Assembly (NCBI GenBank): GCA_025463305.1 | Contig: JAOBWK010000056.1 | Span: 62,001-126,000, forward strand | Direction: 5' to 3' | DNA from: Ilumatobacteraceae bacterium | Lineage (GTDB): Bacteria > Actinomycetota > Acidimicrobiia > Acidimicrobiales > Ilumatobacteraceae | Length of the DNA stretch: 64,000 bases | Notes under the pieces: generated by a model | What the model saw: only the letters and a program-made list of their open reading frames with translations | Told to the model about the DNA's origin: nothing | Database searches by the model: none | Made by a program: the position numbers and the translations under genes | Shown here: piece after piece, positions 9,284 to 16,069 of the stretch | How the letters are laid out: each line of letters begins with the position of its first letter | Position numbering within the stretch: position 1 is the stretch's first letter

Positions 9284-9290
9284 CGGAACC

Positions 9291-10343
9291 TCAGCCTTCG
9301 ACGGGGACGGTGGCGGAACGGGTCATGCCCCACGAGGGCATCACGAGCGAGTGCTTGCCGGGACCGCCGGACACCAGCACGCGCACGTTGTCGGGATGGC
9401 CGGTCATCGGCAGCAGCACGTCGTCGTCGACGGTCTTCATCCACGTCGCCCACGCCAGCTCCTGGAAGTGCCGGCGGAACACGGCAGCTGGCATCCGGGC
9501 CCGCTCGTACAGGTACGACGAGACGTCCTCGCGGGTGAGGCCCTTGGCATCGAGGCTGCGCGCGTGCTCGGGCCCGAGCACGATGAAGAACTCGGCCTGG
9601 CTGATCGGCGCGTTGTTCATCCCGAGCGTGGTCATCGACGACGCGATCTTGTCGAGGATGAGCGTCGGGCTGCCGGCCGCCTCAGCGTCGTGCACGTTGT
9701 GCGGACCCTCGCCGCAGTGCACCGTCACGGCGCTCGCGGTGTGCACGCCCCGGGTCGCGGCGTAGCTCCCCCACGGGCTCGCGGCGAGGTTCTCGGCCGC
9801 GCAGAACGTGTACTTCGCTGGCTGTCCGTGGGTGGCTGCGTCGCCCGACCCGGGGAGTGCCCCGGCGACGTGGAGCATGATCAGCCGCACGGCACGGCCG
9901 ACGGTGGCGTTGGCCCGGTTGCCGGGGCCGAACGCACCGGTGCCGGCGTTGAAGCCGGCGGACTGCACGATGTCGCCGTGGACGATGATCATCGGTGCCA
10001 CCGGATGGGTGGTGGCGTTGACGCCGCGCAGGTTCACCTCGGGGCGGGCAAGGGCGCGGATCGCGCTCAGCACCACCGGGAACACCGCAGGCGCGCAGCC
10101 GGCGAGCACGGCGTTGATCGCCACGACCCGGCGGGTCACCACGCCGGCGCGCGGCTGGAGGACGGCCACCACCTCGTCGGGTGGCCCGGTCGCCTCGGCG
10201 AGCATCGCATCCACCCGCTCCGGTGTCGGCGCGACGAGCGGCAGGCCGTCGCCCCAGCCCTTCGACGCGAACAGCTCGAGCAGCGCCTCCGGCGTGTCGG
10301 CGGCGAGCTCCAGCGTGCTCGCGTGGTACTCGGCAACGCTCAC
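9291..10343 (-). CDS. Conserved hypothetical partner of the UGSC protein
   Basis: 350 residues from a GTG preceded by an AGGGGG ribosome site. No signal peptide or membrane helix. Recognisable stretches are KGWGDGLPLVAPTPERV near the N-terminus, RGVNATTHPVAPMIIVHGD, a Gly-rich FGPGNRANATVGRA, and VLVSGGPGKHSLVMPSWG near the end. I associate this type with UGSC-protein neighbourhoods but cannot name an activity. It is the first gene of the - strand operon, seven bases from the UGSC gene, so the two products probably work together. Confidence 0.7.
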   Translation of the reverse strand: MSVAEYHASTLELAADTPEALLELFASKGWGDGLPLVAPTPERVDAMLAEATGPPDEVVAVLQPRAGVVTRRVVAINAVLAGCAPAVFPVVLSAIRALARPEVNLRGVNATTHPVAPMIIVHGDIVQSAGFNAGTGAFGPGNRANATVGRAVRLIMLHVAGALPGSGDAATHGQPAKYTFCAAENLAASPWGSYAATRGVHTASAVTVHCGEGPHNVHDAEAAGSPTLILDKIASSMTTLGMNNAPISQAEFFIVLGPEHARSLDAKGLTREDVSSYLYERARMPAAVFRRHFQELAWATWMKTVDDDVLLPMTGHPDNVRVLVSGGPGKHSLVMPSWGMTRSATVPVEG

Positions 10344-10395
10344 GATCGAGCCCCCTGCATCCCCGACCAGCCCCGGACGGATTTCGACCTAGTAT

Positions 10396-10412
10396 TCGAA
10401 CACCTCGTTCGA
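10396..10412. promoter_or_regulatory. Perfect palindrome, candidate operator (IclR?)
   Basis: TCGAAC-ACCTC-GTTCGA is a perfect 6+6 bp inverted repeat with a 5-base spacer. It lies between the divergent UGSC operon and SDR gene and just upstream of the SDR -10 candidate. An IclR-family gene follows the SDR, so this is its most likely binding site, by position only. Confidence 0.5.
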
Positions 10413-10423
10413 GAGTCCGACCG

Positions 10424-10429
10424 TAGCAT
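10424..10429 (+). promoter_or_regulatory. -10 box candidate for the SDR gene
   Basis: TAGCAT is followed by a short leader with a GGGGAG ribosome site before the ATG at 10446. The palindrome at 10396-10412 would cover the -35 area. Confidence 0.35.
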
Positions 10430-10445
10430 CCGGGGAGCGCGCACC

Positions 10446-11240
10446 ATGGCCATCGAGATCTCCCTACCGTCGGCCCGCGTCCTGATCACCGGATCCGGCG
10501 CGGGCATCGGCCGCGAGATCGCCAGCTGGTTCGCACGCGCCGACGCCACCGTGGTGGTCAACGACATCGATCAGGCGCGTGCCGACGCGACCGTGGCGCA
10601 GATCCGCGACGCCGGTGGATCGGCGATCGCCGTCGCCGCCGATGTCCGCGACGACGATGCCGTCGGCGCGATGTTCGCGCGCATCGTCGCCGAGCTGGGC
10701 GGGCTCGACGTGGCCGTCAACAACGTCGGGATGATGGCGGGCCGGCTGGCCCGCCCGTTCCTCGACACCCCGCTCGACGACGCGTTGGCGGTGATCGAGC
10801 AGAACCTGCACGCCACGTACCGGTGCTGTCGCGCCGAGGGCCAGCTGTTCGTCGCCCAGGGCAGCGGTGGCGTGATCGTCAACGTCGCCTCGGGCGAGGC
10901 CACCCGTCCGGCCATCGGCCTGGCCGGCTACGGCGCGGCGAAGGCGGGCATCGTGCACCTCACCACCACGCTGGCGGCCGAGCTCGGCCCGCACGGCATC
11001 CGTGTCAACGCGGTGGCGCCGGGCACCACGTACACCGCTGATGTCGAGGCGGTCATCGGCGCCGCCCAGTTCGAGGCGATCTCGCGGTCGACGCCGCTGC
11101 GGCGGGTCTGCGAGCCCGACGAGCTAGCTCGGCTGTGCGTGGTGCTCGCCAGCGATCTCGCCCGGTGCATCACCGGCCAGCTGGTCCTCGCCGACGCCGG
11201 CGCGCACCTCGGCCGCCTCCCGCTCCAGCTCCCCGATTGA
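10446..11240 (+). CDS. Short-chain dehydrogenase/reductase (SDR)
   Basis: 264 residues with the complete classical SDR set: cofactor motif TGSGAGIGRE, NNVG, a catalytic Ser in VNVASGE, YGAAKAG (Tyr-x3-Lys), and VNAVAPGTT. Classical SDRs oxidise or reduce alcohols and ketones with NAD(P). The acidic residue after the second strand (VVNDID) suggests NAD preference. The ATG at 10446 begins the usual short N-terminus. It is divergent from the UGSC operon and convergent with the IclR gene 22 bases downstream, and likely belongs to the same regulon. Confidence 0.88.
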   Translation: MAIEISLPSARVLITGSGAGIGREIASWFARADATVVVNDIDQARADATVAQIRDAGGSAIAVAADVRDDDAVGAMFARIVAELGGLDVAVNNVGMMAGRLARPFLDTPLDDALAVIEQNLHATYRCCRAEGQLFVAQGSGGVIVNVASGEATRPAIGLAGYGAAKAGIVHLTTTLAAELGPHGIRVNAVAPGTTYTADVEAVIGAAQFEAISRSTPLRRVCEPDELARLCVVLASDLARCITGQLVLADAGAHLGRLPLQLPD

Positions 11241-11261
11241 GCCCGTCGGAACGGCCCCAGC

Positions 11262-12164
11262 TCAGGCCGGAACGGAGCCGCCGATCGAGGCCGTGATCTC
11301 GTCGGCGGCAGCGCGCAGGCATCGCCCGAGCGCCATCACGGCGTCGCCGGCGAGCAGGCCGACCGGATGCAGGCTGACCGTCAACACCGGTGCGGCGGCG
11401 CCGTCGAACACCGGTGCAGCGAGTGCGTTGATGTCGTAGTCGATCGTGCTGTCGAGCACCTCGGGCAGGGAGTCGATCCGACCCAGCTCGGACATCAGCT
11501 GGCCCACCGCGGCCCGGCTGGAGTCGGACAGCCGATCCAGGTCGACGGACGCCAGCGTCGTACGGAACGTGTCGAGCTGCGAGTTGCCGGTCTGGATGTC
11601 GTAGCCGCGGGCACGAACCACGGCCATCGCGGACAGCAGCTGCTCGCGGCCCACCGTCGACCGGGCGATCCAGGCGTCGAGACGCTCGTCGTCGCACCAC
11701 GCCATCTGCGCCGAGCCGAACGGCGCCACGAGCGGGATCCGCTGCCCGATGTGGCTCCACGACGCACCGGCGGACATCGCGGCGCCACGGGCAACCGAAC
11801 GCGGCGGTGCCCACTCGACGACGACGATGACGTCGCGCTCGATCACCGAGGCGACGCACTCCACATCGAGGTCGCGCGCGAGCGCGGGCACCACCGACCG
11901 CGCCTGGTGCACGGCCGGGCTGGCGTGCTCTGCGGCGCGTCCGGCGACGATCACCGCCGAGCCGAGGGTGTAGCCCTTCGTACCCGCGCCGCGGGCGAGG
12001 TATCCCCGCGCGACCATCGTGGTGACGATGGCGTGACAGGTCGACTTGTGCAGCCCGAGCGCGGCGACGATCTCGGCGAGCCGGAACTCACGCTCGGGCG
12101 AGGCCGCGAGCAGATCGAGCACCGCCAGCACCCGCGCGGTCGGCGGCGAGGACATGTCGCTCAC
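11262..12164 (-). CDS. IclR-family transcriptional regulator
   Basis: 300 residues. The N-terminal winged helix-turn-helix (about residues 10-75) contains FRLAEIVAALGLHKSTCHAIV, typical of IclR proteins; the rest is the GAF-like effector domain. The start is GTG 12164, with an ATG three codons in (12155) as an alternative. IclR proteins usually control adjacent catabolic operons in response to a metabolite. The palindrome at 10396-10412 is the natural candidate target. The gene is convergent with the SDR. Confidence 0.85.
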   Translation of the reverse strand: MSDMSSPPTARVLAVLDLLAASPEREFRLAEIVAALGLHKSTCHAIVTTMVARGYLARGAGTKGYTLGSAVIVAGRAAEHASPAVHQARSVVPALARDLDVECVASVIERDVIVVVEWAPPRSVARGAAMSAGASWSHIGQRIPLVAPFGSAQMAWCDDERLDAWIARSTVGREQLLSAMAVVRARGYDIQTGNSQLDTFRTTLASVDLDRLSDSSRAAVGQLMSELGRIDSLPEVLDSTIDYDINALAAPVFDGAAAPVLTVSLHPVGLLAGDAVMALGRCLRAAADEITASIGGSVPA

Positions 12165-12185
12165 GCGGCCTCGACCCCGGTTCGC

Positions 12186-12503
12186 TCAGAAGCGGCGGTC
12201 GTTGGTCTTCTTCTTCGGCGGCGCCTTGAACGGGGCCTCGATGAGGGCCTCGAACGCTGCGTCGTCGGGCTGCTTGGGCTCGTTGAGCTTCTGCAGGTAG
12301 GTCTTGAGCGCGGCACGCGCCGGTGCGACCTGCTCGCCCTTGGCGCCGACCGAGCGGGCCAGCGCGTCCTTCGCCTTGGCGACGCGCTCCTTGCGAGTGG
12401 TCTTCTCGGCTTCGGAGATCACCCGGGCCGGCTTGTCCGGCTTCGGCGCGTTGCGACGCGCCTCCATCTCCTGGAGCGGCGTGAGCTTGCCGGGAACAGC
12501 CAT
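12186..12503 (-). CDS. Small Lys/Arg-rich hypothetical protein
   Basis: 105 residues, starting MAVPGKLTPLQEMEARR and ending PPKKKTNDRRF; very charged, helical, with no hydrophobic segment. An AAGGA ribosome site lies eight bases before the ATG at 12503, so the longer frame is not needed. The basic composition suggests nucleic-acid binding or ribosome association, but I recognise no domain. Confidence 0.65.
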   Translation of the reverse strand: MAVPGKLTPLQEMEARRNAPKPDKPARVISEAEKTTRKERVAKAKDALARSVGAKGEQVAPARAALKTYLQKLNEPKQPDDAAFEALIEAPFKAPPKKKTNDRRF

Positions 12504-12556
12504 GGAACCAATCCTTCGTTTCGGGAACACCGGAGGCTACACGCCGTGGCGACGAC

Positions 12557-12562
12557 TACGGT
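12557..12562 (+). promoter_or_regulatory. -10 box of a probable leaderless promoter
   Basis: TACGGT sits eight bases before the ATG at 12571, matching the leaderless pattern elsewhere in the window. Confidence 0.35.
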
Positions 12563-12570
12563 TTGCCGCG

Positions 12571-13260
12571 ATGCAGCCACAGCCTCCACTGCCGCCGACG
12601 TACACGATGGGGCCTCCGTCGGGCCGCAGCAGCTTCGGCAGCACACCCATCGACCTCGCCGCGTTCGGCATGGGCCAGGACACGGCGCCGCAGCGTCGGG
12701 GCATCCGACCCGGCTGGCTGCTCGCGGCGGTGCTGTTCCTCGCCGGCGGCGCCGCCTGCCTGGTGCACGGCATCATCGAGATCGTCGACATCAACGACGC
12801 GACGGTGGCCCACGCGGTCGCCCGGGCGGAGATCAACGGCTCGGGCAACGTCGCCCAGTTCGCGGCCCCGAAGACGATGACGTACACCATCTACGCGATC
12901 ATCGACACGAGCAACTCGAACCAACGCGACCAGCTGATCGCGAACACCTCGTGCCAGATCCAGTCGTTCAACGGGGGCACGTTGTCGGTCTCCGGCAACA
13001 ACCAGGGATCGTCCACCACCATCGGCGACGTGTCGTCCATCGGCACCTTCCGGGTGCCAGAGGGCGAGGTCACGGTGCGGTGCGACTCCGCATACGGCGA
13101 CCGCTACGACTACATCGTGTCGCCCGGCACGAGCAGCGTCGGCGGTGCGGTCGCGTTCATCATCGGTGGCGCGTTCGCGCTCGTGCCCGGCATCATCGCG
13201 CTCGTCAAGACCTTCGGCCGGCGCCGCCGCCCGAGCACCGGGAGCCAGCTCGTCGCCTGA
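12571..13260 (+). CDS. Two-helix membrane protein of unknown function
   Basis: 229 residues. A Pro-rich cytoplasmic N-terminus is followed by a membrane helix near residues 48-68 (LLAAVLFLAGGAACLVHGI), an approximately 125-residue exposed domain with two cysteines, and a second helix near 190-212, ending in a basic tail. Both ends are therefore cytoplasmic. No family recognised. The start at 12571 is supported by a -10 box eight bases upstream. Confidence 0.75.
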   Translation: MQPQPPLPPTYTMGPPSGRSSFGSTPIDLAAFGMGQDTAPQRRGIRPGWLLAAVLFLAGGAACLVHGIIEIVDINDATVAHAVARAEINGSGNVAQFAAPKTMTYTIYAIIDTSNSNQRDQLIANTSCQIQSFNGGTLSVSGNNQGSSTTIGDVSSIGTFRVPEGEVTVRCDSAYGDRYDYIVSPGTSSVGGAVAFIIGGAFALVPGIIALVKTFGRRRRPSTGSQLVA

Positions 13261-13305
13261 CACCGAGCAGGTGGTGTGGCGCGGCGGCTGTGCGAGCATG
13301 AGCGG

Positions 13306-13563
13306 ATGCGCCGCTCCATCGATGACTACCCGTTCTCCGAAGCGGACCTGCCCGAGGGCGCCGAGGACGCGGCGCGCCTGTCGTGGGCCGTGGCGATCAG
13401 CGACGACTACGACGACGCCGAACCTCGCGTCGTCCTGACCGTGGAAGAGGTCGGCCGCCCCGGCGAGGGCCTCGTCGCCCACCTCACACCGGCCCACGCG
13501 CGGCGGCTGCGCACGGCCCTGCGCGACGCGATGCGCGAGATCGGCGAAGACCCCGGCCCGTGA
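13306..13563 (+). CDS. Small acidic hypothetical protein
   Basis: 85 residues, beginning MRRSIDDYPFSEADLPEG. The sequence contains a hydrophobic strand (RVVLTVEEVG) and a helical C-terminus (AHARRLRTALRDAMREIG), so a compact alpha/beta fold is likely. A GTG at 13276 is an alternative start. No family recognised. It stands alone between a membrane protein gene and the sulfite reductase gene. Confidence 0.55.
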   Translation: MRRSIDDYPFSEADLPEGAEDAARLSWAVAISDDYDDAEPRVVLTVEEVGRPGEGLVAHLTPAHARRLRTALRDAMREIGEDPGP

Positions 13564-13646
13564 GCCGAGCGTCGAGGTCCGGCCCGTCCGTAGCGCCCCA
13601 GCGGTTCCGGGGGTAATGTTGACCCCGCTCGTAGACATTCGCAGCC

Positions 13647-13652
13647 AAGGGG
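13647..13652 (+). promoter_or_regulatory. Ribosome binding site that decides the reductase start
   Basis: AAGGGG eight bases before GTG 13661 is a good Shine-Dalgarno. An in-frame ATG at 13616 lacks one and sits inside a -10-like TAATGT (13614-13619), so it may lie upstream of the transcript. Confidence 0.5.
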
Positions 13653-13660
13653 TCCATCAC

Positions 13661-15451
13661 GTGGGAATCACACCGGTCATCGCAGCACCACGAGATCTCG
13701 ACGAAGAGCAGCGCCGCGACATCGAACGGTTCGAGCGGGCCATCCCCCAGTACCTCTCGGGCGAGATCAGTGAGGACGTGTTCCGGGTGATGCGCCTGAA
13801 CAACGGCATCTACGGTCAGCGCCAGGGTGGCACCAACCAGATGGTGCGGATCAAGCTGCCCGCCGGCACCATCACGCCCGAGCAGCTCGACATGATGGGC
13901 CACCTCGCCGACGCCTACTCGCGCGGTTGGGGCCACATCACCACGCGCCAGAACGTGCAGATCCACTTCGTCGAGCTCACCCTCGTGCCCGACGTGATGC
14001 GCCACATCGCCGCCGTCGGCCTCACCAGCCGCGAGGCCTGCGGCGACACCGTCCGCAACGTGATGGCCTGCCACCTCGCCGGTGCCTGCCCGCACGAGAA
14101 GCTCGACGTCACCGCCTGGGCCGAGGCCACCTTCCGCCACTTCGTGCGCAACCCGTTGGGCCAGCGCCTGCCGCGCAAGTTCAAGGTCAACTTCTCCGGC
14201 TGCTCCACCGATTGCGGCCAGGCGATGTTCAACGACGTCGGCGTGATCGCCGTCGAGCGCACGCTCGAGGACGGCAGCACCGAGGCGGGCTTCCGGATCT
14301 ACATCGCCGGCGGCCTCGGCGCGACGCCGCACCCGGCGCTCGCGCTCGAGGAGTTCACCGCCCGCGAGGACCTCCTGCCCACCGTCGAGGCCGCACTGCG
14401 GGTGTTCGAGCAGACCGGCAACCGCGACAACAAGCTGCGCGCCCGGATGAAGTGGGTCGTGGACCAGCTCGGCATCGACGAGGTGCGTCGCCGCGTCATC
14501 AAGGTCCGCCACACCCTGCCCGCGTCCTCCACGTGGCCCGGTGGCATCCCCGAGGAAGTGCTGAAGGCCGGCGATCGCCCGGCGGGACTGTCCGAGACCG
14601 TCGCACCGACGGCCGTCGGCCAGGGCGTCAACGTCTCGCTCACGCCGCGCGATCCGTACCAGCGCTGGGTCGCCACCAGCGTCATCTACGGCCGCGCCAA
14701 CGGCTCGGTGTCCGCGGTTGCGTACGCCGCGCTCGGCGATGTCACCGCCGACCAGTTCCGCTCGCTCGCCTCGATCCAGCGCGAGCTCGGCGCCGACGTG
14801 CGCCTGAGCAACCGACAGAACGTCGTGTTCCGCGGTCTCACCGAAGCCCAGCTGCCCGTGCTGTTCGAGCGCCTGCAGTCCATCGGCATGGCCAGCCCCG
14901 GCGCCGAGCTGGCCCGCGACGTGGTTGCCTGCCCGGGCGCCGACACGTGCAACATCGCCGTCACCCAGTCCCGTGGCCTGGCCAAGGCCATCGGCCAGCA
15001 GCTCGAGGACGAAGGCCTGGCCGAGGTCGGCGGCGTGCGGATCAACATCTCCGGCTGCACGAACAGCTGCGGGCAGCACCACATCGCCGACATCGGGTTC
15101 TTCGGTGCCGAGCGTCGCGCCCACGGCAAGGCAGCGCCCGGTTACCAGATGCTGCTCGGCGGCTACGTCGGCCAGGAGCAGATCAACTTCGGCGAGAAGG
15201 CGCTCCGTCTGCCGGCCAAGGCTGCTCCCGAGGCTGCCGCCCGCGTGATCCGCCGGTTCAACGACGAGCGCACCGCGGGCGAGGCGTTCCGCAGCTGGAT
15301 GGACCGCGTCGGCGGCGCCACCGCCGTGGCCGACGGGCTGCGCGACCTCGACTTCTTCCCGCACCCGGACGAGCATCCCGAGTTCTACGCCGACTACGAC
15401 GAGACCGGCCCGTTCGTGGCCGAAGTCGGCGAATCCGAATGCGCCGTCTGA
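13661..15451 (+). CDS. Nitrite/sulfite reductase (siroheme and 4Fe-4S hemoprotein)
   Basis: 596 residues from GTG 13661 (611 from ATG 13616). Two tandem half-repeats of the nitrite/sulfite reductase ferredoxin-like and siroheme domains are visible. The C-terminal half carries the cluster/siroheme cysteines C424-x5-C430 and C466-x3-C470 (SGCTNSCGQ). The N-terminal half carries a matching C137-x5-C143 and C181-x3-C185 (SGCSTDCGQ). The enzyme reduces sulfite to sulfide or nitrite to ammonia in the cytoplasm; assimilatory sulfite reduction seems more likely, as inference, since no other nitrogen-assimilation genes are nearby. It overlaps the DUF4202 gene by 13 bases. Confidence 0.9.
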   Translation: MGITPVIAAPRDLDEEQRRDIERFERAIPQYLSGEISEDVFRVMRLNNGIYGQRQGGTNQMVRIKLPAGTITPEQLDMMGHLADAYSRGWGHITTRQNVQIHFVELTLVPDVMRHIAAVGLTSREACGDTVRNVMACHLAGACPHEKLDVTAWAEATFRHFVRNPLGQRLPRKFKVNFSGCSTDCGQAMFNDVGVIAVERTLEDGSTEAGFRIYIAGGLGATPHPALALEEFTAREDLLPTVEAALRVFEQTGNRDNKLRARMKWVVDQLGIDEVRRRVIKVRHTLPASSTWPGGIPEEVLKAGDRPAGLSETVAPTAVGQGVNVSLTPRDPYQRWVATSVIYGRANGSVSAVAYAALGDVTADQFRSLASIQRELGADVRLSNRQNVVFRGLTEAQLPVLFERLQSIGMASPGAELARDVVACPGADTCNIAVTQSRGLAKAIGQQLEDEGLAEVGGVRINISGCTNSCGQHHIADIGFFGAERRAHGKAAPGYQMLLGGYVGQEQINFGEKALRLPAKAAPEAAARVIRRFNDERTAGEAFRSWMDRVGGATAVADGLRDLDFFPHPDEHPEFYADYDETGPFVAEVGESECAV

Positions 15452-16044
15452 GCGACGCCTACACCACGGCCACCGCGGCCATCGACGACGCCAACGCTGC
15501 CGACCCGAACCAGGTCACGGTGCGCGGGGCCACCGCGCCGCTCGCTCTCGTCCACGGTCGCCTCGCGGCCGAGTGGGTGCAGCGCCTGTCCCCCGACGCC
15601 GCCGAGGCCGTGCTGCTCGCCGCGCGCTCGCACCACCTGCGCCGATGGGAGGTGCCGCGCACCACGTACCCGGAGGGCAAGGCCGGCTACCTGCGTTGGC
15701 GGCGCGACCAGAAGCAGCGGCACGCCACCGATGTCGAGCAGATCCTGCTCGATGCCGGCTACGACCCCGCCACCATCGCCCGCACCCAGGAGCTGATCCG
15801 GCGTGAGCACCTGGGCACCGATGCCGAGACCCAGCTCGTCGAGGACGCAGCCTGCCTGGTGTTCATCGAGACCCAGCTGGCCGAGATGGAGCCGCGCTTC
15901 GAGCGCGATCACCTGCTCGAGGTGATCCGCAAGACCGCACGCAAGATGAGCCCTGCCGGGCTCGACGCCGTCGGCGAGATCGCGCTCGGCGAGCGCGAAC
16001 AGGCGCTGCTGTCCGACGCGCTCACACCCTTGCCGGAACCCTGA
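15439..16044 (+). CDS. DUF4202 domain protein
   Basis: 201 residues, all helical, with HHLRRWEVPRTTYPEGKAGYLRWRR and an EDAACLVFIETQL motif. The spaced His and acidic residues look like an HD-type metal site. I recognise this as DUF4202, which commonly follows nitrite/sulfite reductase genes. The start overlaps the reductase stop by 13 bases, so it is translationally coupled. A role in siroheme enzyme assembly or sulfur regulation is plausible but unproven. Confidence 0.75.
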   Translation: MRRLSDAYTTATAAIDDANAADPNQVTVRGATAPLALVHGRLAAEWVQRLSPDAAEAVLLAARSHHLRRWEVPRTTYPEGKAGYLRWRRDQKQRHATDVEQILLDAGYDPATIARTQELIRREHLGTDAETQLVEDAACLVFIETQLAEMEPRFERDHLLEVIRKTARKMSPAGLDAVGEIALGEREQALLSDALTPLPEP

Positions 16045-16069
16045 CTCAAGGGGTCCACCGCCAGGGTCG

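Noticed and set aside
13616..13660. ATG 13616 as the start of the sulfite reductase
   Set aside because: It lies inside a -10-like TAATGT and lacks a ribosome site, while GTG 13661 has AAGGGG; not excluded.
13484..15376. Long open frame antisense to the sulfite reductase gene
   Set aside because: High GC produces long antisense frames. This one has no family motif, and its composition mirrors the reductase codons on the other strand.
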